A stretch of 64,000 nucleotides of DNA from positions 620,001 to 684,000 of the forward strand of contig CBDFIY010000003.1 in assembly GCA_965248335.1 (NCBI GenBank), written 5' to 3'. A model generated the notes under the pieces. The model saw only the letters and a program-made list of their open reading frames with translations, was not told the origin of the DNA and did not search any database. The stretch is from CAKMZU01 sp965248335 (GTDB lineage: Bacteria > Pseudomonadota > Gammaproteobacteria > Pseudomonadales > DT-91). Of this stretch, positions 1 to 7,895 are shown in pieces. The translations under genes were made by a program, and so were the position numbers. Every line of letters starts with the position of its first letter. Position 1 is the first letter of the stretch.

Positions 1-1941
1 ATTGTCATTGAATCCTATTTTTCAGGGGAGGAAGTTTTAAATGTCATCGATGGGGTGCCAGCAAACCTTACTCTAGAGTATGACATGGCAAGCTCAACGC
101 ATTGGATACCGATGGATGATAATGAAGACGCCATTGATCTCAGTATATCGCCAACTTTTAGACTGTTAGTGAAAAAAATGCCTCAAGAGATTAGAGGTTT
201 ATTTGCAACGATCAACAATATAGAGGGTCATCGAGTTTCACTGCGGCGTTTTCACAACCAAGAGAAAGAAATAGAAAATGATGTGTGGGTAACCGGTGCA
301 AATACAAAATATATTGTCGATTCCAAGCAGAGCAATGCACATGATTTCTCATTGATTTTTGCAGCATCTAATAATGTGGTGGCACACATTGATGCGTCAA
401 AAAATGAAGACGGTTATGTCATACAGCGCATTGATGCGACGACAGATAAAGAAACACAATCATACCTATATGGTGTATTAGAAAAAGATAAAAAATTTCT
501 AGGTAATATAACGGTATTTGATCGAAAAAAAAATTCGTCATACTCAATATTTGTTGATGATTTTTCTTTATCAGGAAAGGAACCTAAAGAAAGTGATCGA
601 TTTTTTTCAGCGTTCGCTGATAAAGATATTAAGATAAAAAGCCACTCTTTTTTAAATGAGTGGCTTGTTGGTGAGGTTGACGAAATTAATGGTAGTGAGG
701 CAACGGTTATACCTCTTAGTGTTAACGGAGTGGATACAGAGTCAACTGGAAAAGCAGTTACCCTAACGACAAAAAAGGAAGTGTTAAAAGAATATAACGT
801 AAAGAAGGATGATATCGGTAAGTTTCTCGTATCAAAAAACAAGGCGGATTATAAGCTTGTTGATTACAAACAACTGAATACAGAAAACATGAGGTTGAGT
901 GCTACATTACCACTTTTATCAACAGCGCAATTGATCTCAAGTTTATCTGATACAAAAATCACCTTAGAAGAAAAGCTAAGTGACGATGTGATGCAAACAC
1001 AGTATATCGGATACAATTTATATGCGAGCGATTTATCGGGAATCAAAACTATAGATATAGCTCATGCAAGATTGGTCATCAAAGCCTGCGGCATTCTCCC
1101 TAGCGAGCTTAACCTTCAATATAATGATAGTGGTGCGTTTATTAAAAACGTAAAGCATTTTCAAGAAAATGATTTTCATGTCAGTGGGGTAACTGCCGAG
1201 GGCGAGTTAAAAAATGGGATATTTTATGCCCGTGATCTCGTGTTGCAACTTGTCAATCATGCAGAATTGACGGAGACGCTGGATATGATTAACAACCTCT
1301 CCGAGAAAGGCGCTCAAATAAGAGGAATGGAACAAATCGATCCGTTGCTTCATGGGCCAGCTTTAAGAAAATTTAAGAAATTGTTTGGGGTCTTCTCGCC
1401 CGCTAAGTCATCAATTGCAAAGAATGTTTTGAGTGAGTCCATCGCTCATTCTGTCAGCAGTAAAACGTTATCAGGCGATTTAGCTGATGCGCTTTCAAAG
1501 TCGCATAATTCGAAAATATTGCTATCGGAGAAAACAAAAACATTTAGAGATGCGGTCAAAAAATATAATGCAACATCCAACGAAATAAGAAGTCGCTTAG
1601 CTAGCCAAAATGACAGAATGAAGCAAGAACGACAAAAAAGAATGCAGCAAAGGCAAGATCGGCGTAAACGAATTTCTTCATCATGGAGTGCTGATATAAA
1701 GGCGTTATCTTCACAGCGTTCAACTATTTTATCAAAATCGGCTAACCCATCCAGTACGAGTGATATGAGTTCAATGCGACAAATGTCGATTGAGCTGGAT
1801 AGTTTAACTGCTAAAAATAAAAATTCCCCTATTGGGTTTGATGCCAAGCTAACAACCCAACAAATGCAAGAAGTGGATCTTGAGCTCAAAAATTTAGGTA
1901 ATAAGATTACTCCTCAAATGTCTAAAAGAAGACATCGATAA
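1..1941 (+). CDS. large protein of unknown function, 5' end outside window
   Basis: The frame is open from base 1 to the stop at 1939-1941, so the true start probably lies left of the window; the first usable codon inside is GTG at 55 (628 residues). The central part is beta-rich in appearance with no catalytic motif that I recognise. The last 170 residues change character: Ser-, Lys- and Arg-rich with a likely coiled coil, including a basic run around residue 520-545 (KQERQKRMQQRQDRRKR), and a basic C-terminus. The stretch near the left edge resembles in layout the lipoproteins at 10-13.4 kb and 50.7-54.5 kb (a short beta-domain module after a DUF4382-like region), so it may be a third family member, but I could not align it convincingly. 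No membrane segment is visible in the part present. Function unknown. Confidence 0.75.
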   Translation: MVIESYFSGEEVLNVIDGVPANLTLEYDMASSTHWIPMDDNEDAIDLSISPTFRLLVKKMPQEIRGLFATINNIEGHRVSLRRFHNQEKEIENDVWVTGANTKYIVDSKQSNAHDFSLIFAASNNVVAHIDASKNEDGYVIQRIDATTDKETQSYLYGVLEKDKKFLGNITVFDRKKNSSYSIFVDDFSLSGKEPKESDRFFSAFADKDIKIKSHSFLNEWLVGEVDEINGSEATVIPLSVNGVDTESTGKAVTLTTKKEVLKEYNVKKDDIGKFLVSKNKADYKLVDYKQLNTENMRLSATLPLLSTAQLISSLSDTKITLEEKLSDDVMQTQYIGYNLYASDLSGIKTIDIAHARLVIKACGILPSELNLQYNDSGAFIKNVKHFQENDFHVSGVTAEGELKNGIFYARDLVLQLVNHAELTETLDMINNLSEKGAQIRGMEQIDPLLHGPALRKFKKLFGVFSPAKSSIAKNVLSESIAHSVSSKTLSGDLADALSKSHNSKILLSEKTKTFRDAVKKYNATSNEIRSRLASQNDRMKQERQKRMQQRQDRRKRISSSWSADIKALSSQRSTILSKSANPSSTSDMSSMRQMSIELDSLTAKNKNSPIGFDAKLTTQQMQEVDLELKNLGNKITPQMSKRRHR

Positions 1942-2140
1942 ATGGCTGAAATGATTTGTAAAAAAATTACTTCTACAAATGAAACGAATGGCTCTTCCGA
2001 GAGTTGTTATCTGGAGGTTGGTATCGTCCAAGTGCTATTTTTCGAATACAATGTTAACCGGTTTTTTCAATAAACTCTTCTGGTAATAAATGCGTCGATT
2101 AACGAGATATAATCGCTGGCAGATCAATGGCCTGAGGCCT

Positions 2141-3395
2141 CAGGGCTATCGCGCTATGAACATAGCAAGTTCGCAGCAAGATCGACGAATTTGTGAACTA
2201 TGAAGAAAAATAAGCGTCATTAAATGTATTTTTTACATGATTATGAATGACGTAATGAGTACAAATTTTACAGATCACTTTGAAAACCTATCTGATCCAA
2301 GAATAGAAACAGCGAACAAGCGTCATGAGTTGATGGATATTTTATTGCTCTCAGTATTAGCCGTTATTTGCGGGGCAGATAGCTTTGTCGACATAGAAAG
2401 ATTTGGGAAAGCCAAAGAGGCGTTTCTTCGTAAGGTTATGAACCTCCCAAATGGCATTCCCTCACATGACACAATAGGCAATGTTTTATCGATGCTTGAC
2501 CCCAAACAGTTGCAATCCGGTTTCATTTCGTGGGTTCAGTCCTTTAATAAGCTTAGCAGTAGCGACATTGTTGCCATTGACGGAAAAACACTGAGGCGCT
2601 CATTTACGTCAGGCGACAAGAAAGGTGCAATCCATATGGTAAGTGCCTTTCGTGCAGCTAATCATACGGTTCTTGGTCAGATAAAGGTTGATGAAAAATC
2701 TAGCGAGATAACCGCTATTCCTGAGTTGATAAAGTTGCTTAACCTTGAAGGAAGTATCGTGACTATCGATGCAATGGGTTGCCAAAAAGCGATTGCGAAG
2801 GCAATCAGGCAAGCACAGGCAGACTACGTTCTATCACTGAAAGGTAATCACGGAAACCTTTTATATGACGTTAGCCGGTATCTAGATGCGCTGATTGATG
2901 AGGGGTTTAAGCGTGCTCAGTCTGATCATTTTGAAACCGTGGAAAAAGGGCATGGACGCATTGAAACAAAACGGTACTGGATTACTAATGACATTGACTG
3001 GCTGTCTTGTAAAGAGGATTGGGAAGGTTTAAAAACAATCGGCGTTGTTGAATCTGAAAGGACTGTTATCAGTACGGGGGAAACATCTATTGAGCGGCGA
3101 TATTTCATATGCTCTATCGAGTCTAGCGCAGCATTGTTTGCAAAAGCAGTACGCTCTCACTGGGCTATTGAAAACAATCTTCACTGGACTTTAGATGTGA
3201 TTTTTAAAGAAGATGAATCAAGAATCAGAGAAGGTTTTGCCGCTGAAAATATGGCCGTCATAAGGCATTTAGCATTGAACATGCTGAAAATGGAGTCTTC
3301 TAAAGAGAGCGTTCGCGGTAAGCGACTGAAGGCTGGTTGGGATGAAAACTTTCTTTTATCAGTTTTGTCAACGGCCTTATAGCGCGATTGCCCTG
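2141..3395 (+). mobile_element. ISAs1-family insertion sequence, copy 1, complete
   Basis: A 1255-bp element with 16-bp terminal inverted repeats: CAGGGCTATCGCGCTA at the left and its near-complement (CAGGGCAATCGCGCTA read inward) at the right. It is bounded by a perfect 10-bp target duplication, cctgaggcct, at 2131-2140 and 3396-3405, so this is an unrearranged insertion. A second copy of identical length lies at 18273-19527. The restored target reads as a short GGCC-tga-GGCC stem followed by a T run, so the element may have landed in a terminator. Confidence 0.96.
2237..3382 (+). CDS. ISAs1 family transposase (DDE type)
   Basis: A 381-residue protein of normal length for ISAs1 transposases. 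The N-terminal helper region (ENLSDPRIETANKRH, then LLLSVLAVICGADSF) is typical of the family. Acidic catalytic positions lie in VAIDGKTLRRS (about residue 115), in TIDAMGCQ (about 178) and in the C-terminal SHWAIENNLHWTLDV block (about 310). The start chosen is ATG 2237; ATG 2255 (MSTNF) is also possible. It differs from the copy at 18286-19431 at only five visible residues, which points to recent spread. No frameshift or stop is present, so it is probably active. Confidence 0.96.
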   Translation: MIMNDVMSTNFTDHFENLSDPRIETANKRHELMDILLLSVLAVICGADSFVDIERFGKAKEAFLRKVMNLPNGIPSHDTIGNVLSMLDPKQLQSGFISWVQSFNKLSSSDIVAIDGKTLRRSFTSGDKKGAIHMVSAFRAANHTVLGQIKVDEKSSEITAIPELIKLLNLEGSIVTIDAMGCQKAIAKAIRQAQADYVLSLKGNHGNLLYDVSRYLDALIDEGFKRAQSDHFETVEKGHGRIETKRYWITNDIDWLSCKEDWEGLKTIGVVESERTVISTGETSIERRYFICSIESSAALFAKAVRSHWAIENNLHWTLDVIFKEDESRIREGFAAENMAVIRHLALNMLKMESSKESVRGKRLKAGWDENFLLSVLSTAL

Positions 3396-3502
3396 CCTGA
3401 GGCCTTTTTTCGTATTGATTTTGTTGGTGCTCTCTGGCAGACTGCCCCGCCATTATTACGGCAAAAATAACAAAGAATAATAATGCCTAAGTTAAAATTA
3501 TC

Positions 3503-3670
3503 ATGAAATCTGTTGTTCAGAATGCAGCTATATATCCCGATGTTTTTTCGCAAAAAGTCGGTGCCGTACTTGTCATTACTACTGTCGCCTTAGCAATATT
3601 CTTGTTATCAAAGCTCCTTGCATTTTTTGGCTCCACACTTTTTGATGATGCTTATATGTTTATTCGTTAA
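3503..3670 (+). pseudogene. N-terminal fragment, GT-C/PMT_2-like membrane glycosyltransferase
   Basis: A 55-codon frame beginning ATG 3503. It encodes a short cytoplasmic lead, one hydrophobic segment (VGAVLVITTVALAIFLL and following) and then FDDAYMFIR before a stop. A first membrane helix followed by an Asp-Asp-Ala-Tyr motif and R is the usual start of bacterial PMT_2/ArnT-like GT-C glycosyltransferases, where the acidic residues are catalytic. Nothing further of the family follows; the downstream sequence is IS4-like. I infer a gene truncated by mobile-element activity. A genuine 55-residue membrane peptide cannot be excluded. Confidence 0.45.
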
Positions 3671-3720
3671 TCTATAATTGATAATTATGTATCTAATAAG
3701 GTTCAAAAATTGACGAACTT

Positions 3721-3954
3721 ATGGATATAATTTGCCCCCCCCACAAGCATCTCTCTCGCCAACTCAAGAAATCATTTAGATGTCATGAAAAAAACCTTAA
3801 TCTGTTTGCAGAAATATTAATTGCTTTGATAGCAGTGAGGTCAGTTAATTTGACAAAACTGGCAACACAAGTAGGCAAAGATGTAAAAGTAGAATCGAGT
3901 TACAGACGCTTGCAGCGGTTTTTTTCAAAGTCCCATTTCTCACCAAACGGTATA
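3721..3954 (+). pseudogene. IS4-family transposase, N-terminal fragment
   Basis: The frame encodes about 78 residues of an IS4-like transposase N-terminus, with the characteristic block LIALIAVRSVNLTKLATQVG and then SSYRRLQRFFSKSHF. It is interrupted at the TA dinucleotide where the IS630 element begins (3953-3954); the frame runs on to 3987 only inside that element. No DDE catalytic region is found beyond the IS630 right end at 5052, so the rest of this transposase is missing and it is non-functional. Confidence 0.72.
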
Positions 3955-5050
3955 TACCCATCGCTATTGAAAGTACTTGATTTATAAAGAGTAAATAATC
4001 ATAGTGCGCAGATGCTGAAAATCGACCTGACAAAAAACGAAAAACTTGCACTGGAATTGCGTCATAAGCAAGCAAGAGACAGTAGAGAAAGTGATCGTTT
4101 GAAGGTCGTTTTGTTGCGGTCGGAAGGCTGGTCGACAAGAATGATCGCTCAGGCATTAAGAAAAGATGAGTCCACGATTGTTCGGCATCTTAATGATTAC
4201 CTAAATGATGAAAAGTTATTATCAACCAATGGCGGCTCCAAAGGTTACCTAGATAACGAGCAATCTCAGTTGCTGGTTACTCATTTGTCAGGAAAAATAT
4301 ATACCCAAGTGAGCCAAATTGGTCATTATATTAAAACAACTTGGGGTGTGCAGTTTAGTGTTTCAGGGCTCACCAAATGGCTACACCAAAATGGCTTTAG
4401 CTATAAAAAACCTAAAGGTGTTCCGCATAAGTTTGATGCTGAAAAACAAGCGCAATTTATTGAAAGATACGAAACGCTGAAAGCTGAGCTATCTCAGAGC
4501 GAGGCCTTACTGTTCATGGATGCAGTCCATCCGACTCAAGCAACAAAAATCACATCGGGATGGATCAAAACGGGTGTCGATAAACCCATAGAGACCACGG
4601 GAAGCCGGACACGACTCAATATAATAGGTGCTATCGAACTCGCCCATATAGAAGAAGCTATTATTGGCCAATATGACACCGTTAATGGCGATTCGATTAT
4701 TGAATTTTTCCATAAAATACGAGCACATTATAGTGAGAAGACAGTGCATTTAGTTTTAGATGGAGCTGGCTATCATAAATCCAAGGCTGTCCTGAGCGCT
4801 GCGGACAAGTTAGGCATTAAACTTCACACCTTGCCACCATACAGCCCAAATCTAAACCCCATAGAGCGGCTGTGGAAGGTGATGAACGAAAAAGTCAGGA
4901 ATAACCAGTACTTTTCCACGGCAAAGGATTTTAAAAATAAAATTAGCGAGTTTTTTGAAAAAATACTACCTGAAATTGGCGCTGATTTAGGCAGTAGAAT
5001 TAATGATAATTTCCAACAGCTAAATCGCGCACCTTGAAGTCAGTTGGGTA
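3955..5050 (+). mobile_element. IS630-family insertion sequence A, complete
   Basis: A roughly 1.1-kb element flanked by TA dinucleotides (3953-3954 and 5051-5052), as expected for the IS630/Tc1-like TA target. The ends are imperfect inverted repeats beginning TACCCATCGCTATTG at the left and TACCCAACTGACTTCAAG read inward at the right. It has landed in an IS4-like transposase gene. Both ends resemble the two ends of the 128-bp repeats at 39.7, 42.5 and 47.7 kb, making this element their likely source of transposase. Confidence 0.85.
4012..5037 (+). CDS. IS630 family transposase, intact
   Basis: A 341-residue single-frame transposase. The N-terminal helix-turn-helix region spans about residues 20-65 (RSEGWSTRMIAQALRKDESTIVRHL). 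A second winged-helix-like part covers residues 95-130 (HYIKTTWGVQFSVSGLTKWLHQNGFSYKKPKG). The DDE triad is visible as LLFMDAVHP, VLDGAGYHKS and LPPYSPNLNPIERLW, the hallmark C-terminal block of IS630. Unlike the second IS630 in this window (11961-13171), it needs no frameshift. It is likely functional. Confidence 0.96.
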   Translation: MLKIDLTKNEKLALELRHKQARDSRESDRLKVVLLRSEGWSTRMIAQALRKDESTIVRHLNDYLNDEKLLSTNGGSKGYLDNEQSQLLVTHLSGKIYTQVSQIGHYIKTTWGVQFSVSGLTKWLHQNGFSYKKPKGVPHKFDAEKQAQFIERYETLKAELSQSEALLFMDAVHPTQATKITSGWIKTGVDKPIETTGSRTRLNIIGAIELAHIEEAIIGQYDTVNGDSIIEFFHKIRAHYSEKTVHLVLDGAGYHKSKAVLSAADKLGIKLHTLPPYSPNLNPIERLWKVMNEKVRNNQYFSTAKDFKNKISEFFEKILPEIGADLGSRINDNFQQLNRAP

Positions 5051-5096
5051 TATTCAAGTGTTGTTTAATGAGTTGTGGCAGGATGTGTATGGAAAT

Positions 5097-5453
5097 TTAG
5101 ATAAATCTCTCTACCTGACAACGCCAATCAATAACCCATAACTCTTTAAATAAGAGGAATAATTGATGCTTGCTAGTAGCTGGTGCAGTCAGATAATCAA
5201 CATTTAAATAATTCCTTCCCGTAACGTTATTTAATGCGCAATGCTCTCTAATCAGTGCTTCGCCTAGAGCCCTGTGGTCAAAGGGATACCCATGCAGGAG
5301 TATGCGTATTTTATTTGTGGTGGTGTCTATTTGCATTTCGTTGCTTAGTCTGGTATTGTCGCGCAAATTTTGTATCGTCCGTTCGGCTGCTTGTGGACAA
5401 ACTTTCATGGGGTTAACGGTTCGATGAGGCGATAAAAGCGGGTTTTTAGCCAA
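5097..5453 (-). CDS. hypothetical protein, uncertain
   Basis: A 118-codon frame starting only from TTG (5453), with no clear ribosome binding site and no motif I recognise. The composition is protein-like (for example RILLHGYPFDHRALGEALIREH), and no competing gene covers this strand or the other between the IS630 end and rpsA. It could be the decayed remainder of a gene that once lay beside rpsA, or a spurious frame. No function is proposed. Confidence 0.3.
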   Translation of the reverse strand: MAKNPLLSPHRTVNPMKVCPQAAERTIQNLRDNTRLSNEMQIDTTTNKIRILLHGYPFDHRALGEALIREHCALNNVTGRNYLNVDYLTAPATSKHQLFLLFKELWVIDWRCQVERFI

Positions 5454-5627
5454 TACTAGGGTTGAGAATACGCGAGAATATACTATTTGGGCAATCCAGT
5501 GGTGTATTCAAGGTGACAGAAGCGACGTTTAGCCAGTCCATTGCGGGCTTCTGTCTTTATAAAAAAACCCGTATCAAACTGGGATGCGGCTATCGTCGAA
5601 AAGACGTTAAACCACTGGAATGAATTC

Positions 5628-7298
5628 ATGAGCGAAAGCTTTGCTGAACTATTTGAAGAAAGCCTACAGAACCTGGAAATGTCTCCGGGTGCCATTGTAA
5701 CCGGTATTGTTATTGATGTTGATGACGACTGGGTTACTGTTCACGCCGGCTTAAAATCTGAAGGTGTTATCCCGAAAAACCAATTCATGAATGATCAAGG
5801 TGAAGTCACCGTTGCTATTGGCGACGAAGTGCAAGTTGCCCTTGAGACCGTTGAAGATGGTTTTGGTGAGACTAAATTATCACGTGAAAAAGCGAAACGT
5901 GCTGAAGCATGGATTGAGCTAGAAAAAGCGCACTTGGATGAAGAAGTCATTCAAGGTGTTATTAGCGGTAAGGTTAAAGGCGGCTTCACTGTTGACGTAT
6001 TTAATATCCGCGCATTCTTGCCTGGGTCATTGGTTGATGTACGTCCTATCCGTGATACGGATCACCTTACTGGCAAGACGCTTGACTTTAAAGTCATCAA
6101 GTTGGATGCGAAGCGAAACAATGTTGTTGTTTCTCGTCGTGCAGTACTTGAAGCGGCCAACAGTGTTGAGCGTGAAGAATTGCTTGCTAACCTTGAAGAA
6201 GGTATGGCAGTTAAAGGTATCGTTAAAAATCTTACTGATTACGGTGCGTTTGTTGATCTTGGCGGTATTGATGGCCTATTGCATATCACTGATATGGCAT
6301 GGAAGCGCATCAAGCATCCTTCAGAGATCGTCAATGTGGGCGATGAAATCGACGTGCGTATCTTGAAGTTTGACCGTGAAAGAAACCGTGTGTCACTCGG
6401 TCTTAAGCAATTGGGTGAAGATCCTTGGGTTGCAGTGAAAGCGCGTTACCCAGAAGGTGCTCGTGCCATGGCGCGTGTGACCAACTTAACGGATTATGGT
6501 TGCTTTGCTGAGCTTGAAGAAGGCGTTGAAGGTCTTGTTCACGTATCTGAAATGGATTGGACCAACAAAAACGTTCATCCTTCAAAAATCGTTCAATTAG
6601 GCGATGAAGTTGAAGTGATGGTGTTGGATATTGATGAAGAGCGTCGTCGTATCTCTTTAGGTATCAAGCAGTGTCAAGTTAACCCGTGGGATGAGTTCGC
6701 TGAGAAGTTTATCAAAGGCGATAAAATCTCAGGGAAAATCAAATCAATCACTGATTTTGGTATCTTCATTGGCCTAGACGGCAATATTGATGGCCTTGTG
6801 CACTTATCTGATATTTCTTGGAACGAAACAGGCGAAGAAGCTGTACGTCGATTTAAGAAAGGCGATGAAATCGAAACAGTTATCCTATCTGTAGATTCTG
6901 AAAGAGAGCGTATTTCTTTAGGCATCAAACAGTTAGATTCTGATCCTTTCAATGAATACTTAAGCGAGTTTGATAAAGGTTCAGTCGTTAAAGGCATTAT
7001 CACTGCTGTAGATGCAAAATCTGTTACCGTGAAATTGGTTGAAGATGTCGAAGGTACGATAAAAGCTTCTGAATTGAGCGTTGATAAAGTTGAAGATGCC
7101 AGCACAGTCGTGAAAGTTGACGAAGAGATTGAAGTGAAGATTGTGAACATTGATCGCAAGAATCGCACAGTTGCTTTGTCTGTTAAGGCTATTGCACTTG
7201 CTGACGAAAAAGAAGCCGTTCAAGCACTGAAAGAAAAAGGTTCTGAAAATGCGCCTACGACAATCGGTGATTTAATCAAAGCACAAATGGATAAATAA
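5628..7298 (+). CDS. rpsA: 30S ribosomal protein S1
   Basis: This protein tethers mRNA to the 30S subunit and is required for initiation on weakly structured or SD-poor leaders. The 556-residue product from ATG 5628 (MSESFAELFEESL) matches the usual gammaproteobacterial length. Six S1/OB-fold repeats are visible, for example GAIVTGIVIDVDDDWVTV, GMAVKGIVKNLTDYGAFVDL, GARAMARVTNLTDYGCFAEL and GDKISGKIKSITDFGIFIGL. The frame is open upstream to 5541, but MSESF is the family start. No strong SD precedes it, which is normal for rpsA. Cytidylate kinase usually lies directly upstream in this group; here an IS-rich block lies there instead. A strong terminator follows and ihfB comes next. Confidence 0.98.
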   Translation: MSESFAELFEESLQNLEMSPGAIVTGIVIDVDDDWVTVHAGLKSEGVIPKNQFMNDQGEVTVAIGDEVQVALETVEDGFGETKLSREKAKRAEAWIELEKAHLDEEVIQGVISGKVKGGFTVDVFNIRAFLPGSLVDVRPIRDTDHLTGKTLDFKVIKLDAKRNNVVVSRRAVLEAANSVEREELLANLEEGMAVKGIVKNLTDYGAFVDLGGIDGLLHITDMAWKRIKHPSEIVNVGDEIDVRILKFDRERNRVSLGLKQLGEDPWVAVKARYPEGARAMARVTNLTDYGCFAELEEGVEGLVHVSEMDWTNKNVHPSKIVQLGDEVEVMVLDIDEERRRISLGIKQCQVNPWDEFAEKFIKGDKISGKIKSITDFGIFIGLDGNIDGLVHLSDISWNETGEEAVRRFKKGDEIETVILSVDSERERISLGIKQLDSDPFNEYLSEFDKGSVVKGIITAVDAKSVTVKLVEDVEGTIKASELSVDKVEDASTVVKVDEEIEVKIVNIDRKNRTVALSVKAIALADEKEAVQALKEKGSENAPTTIGDLIKAQMDK

Positions 7299-7317
7299 TC
7301 CATTGATTGCTTGAGAG

Positions 7318-7346
7318 AAGCCGCCATTATTAGGCGGCTTTTTTTT
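7318..7346 (+). terminator. rho-independent terminator after rpsA
   Basis: The stem AAGCCGCC / GGCGGCTT (7318-7325 with 7333-7340) has a 7-nt AT loop and is followed by a T tract. It sits 19 bases after the rpsA stop and separates it from ihfB. Confidence 0.93.
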
Positions 7347-7434
7347 AGGCAGTTTTTTTATCTTGTTCTATATTATAAGCTATTGATAATTAATATTAAT
7401 TATTCACTTTTTGCTTTTAGAGAGGGTAACAATA

Positions 7435-7725
7435 ATGACGAAGTCTGAATTAATTGAGCAGATAACGGATCAACAGCCGCAGCTACTGGTAAAAGATGTT
7501 GAGCTAGCCGTTAAATCTATCTTGGATCAAATGACGCATGTGCTAGAAGATGGTGGCAGAGTCGAAATACGTGGCTTTGGTAGCTTTAGCCTTCATCATC
7601 GCGCTGCACGCATAGGTCGTAACCCTAAAACAGGCGAATCCGTTCAATTAGATGCCAAATCCGTTCCTCATTTTAAGCCCGGTAAAGAGATGCGTGAGCG
7701 TGTTAATGCATCTATGGCTGACTAG
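7435..7725 (+). CDS. ihfB: integration host factor subunit beta
   Basis: This is a DNA-bending HU/IHF-family protein that pairs with IhfA in nucleoid structure and regulation. The start is ATG 7435 (MTKSELIEQI), preceded by AGAGGG; an upstream in-frame start at 7411 is not conserved. The 96-residue product carries the DNA-binding arm GRNPKTGESVQLDAKSVPHFKPGKEMRERV. The rpsA-ihfB order is the common gammaproteobacterial arrangement. The terminator hairpin overlaps its stop codon. Confidence 0.98.
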   Translation: MTKSELIEQITDQQPQLLVKDVELAVKSILDQMTHVLEDGGRVEIRGFGSFSLHHRAARIGRNPKTGESVQLDAKSVPHFKPGKEMRERVNASMAD

Positions 7726-7763
7726 CATCCCTATCTGTCAAGATAGGTGTTAGTCATTTTTTT
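7720..7763 (+). terminator. terminator overlapping the ihfB stop
   Basis: A long hairpin: outer arms GACTA/TAGTC and inner arms CCTATCT/AGATAGG, followed by A and seven T. The first arm includes the last coding bases and the stop of ihfB. Confidence 0.85.
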
Positions 7764-7839
7764 ACCTTCCTCTTTTCCAATTAGTTTTATCTTGTCACGC
7801 GAGTTTTAGAACTAATTTCTTTCCTGCTGTTCAAACGCT

Positions 7840-7885
7840 TTAGACTAAAATAATTTGTTAGACTAAAATAATTTGTTAGGCTAAA
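7840..7885 (+). repeat. 18-bp tandem repeats overlapping the catalase ribosome binding site
   Basis: The unit TTAGACTAAAATAATTTG occurs twice in perfect tandem (7840-7857, 7858-7875), followed by a partial third copy TTAGGCTAAA (7876-7885). The third copy runs into the SD-like AAAGGTG of the catalase gene (start 7896). It may be an operator array or a slippage product. No OxyR consensus was recognised. Confidence 0.85.
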
Positions 7886-7895
7886 GGTGTTGATT

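Noticed and set aside
1446..1889. 147-codon antisense frame inside the left-edge gene
   Set aside because: It follows the codon pattern of the sense gene, which is the better coding frame throughout.
6674..7168. 164-codon antisense frame in rpsA
   Set aside because: A shadow of a strongly biased ribosomal protein gene; no motif and no RBS.
7840..7885. Possible CRISPR-like repeats
   Set aside because: The units are directly adjacent without spacers and there are only two full copies; no cas genes are in the window.
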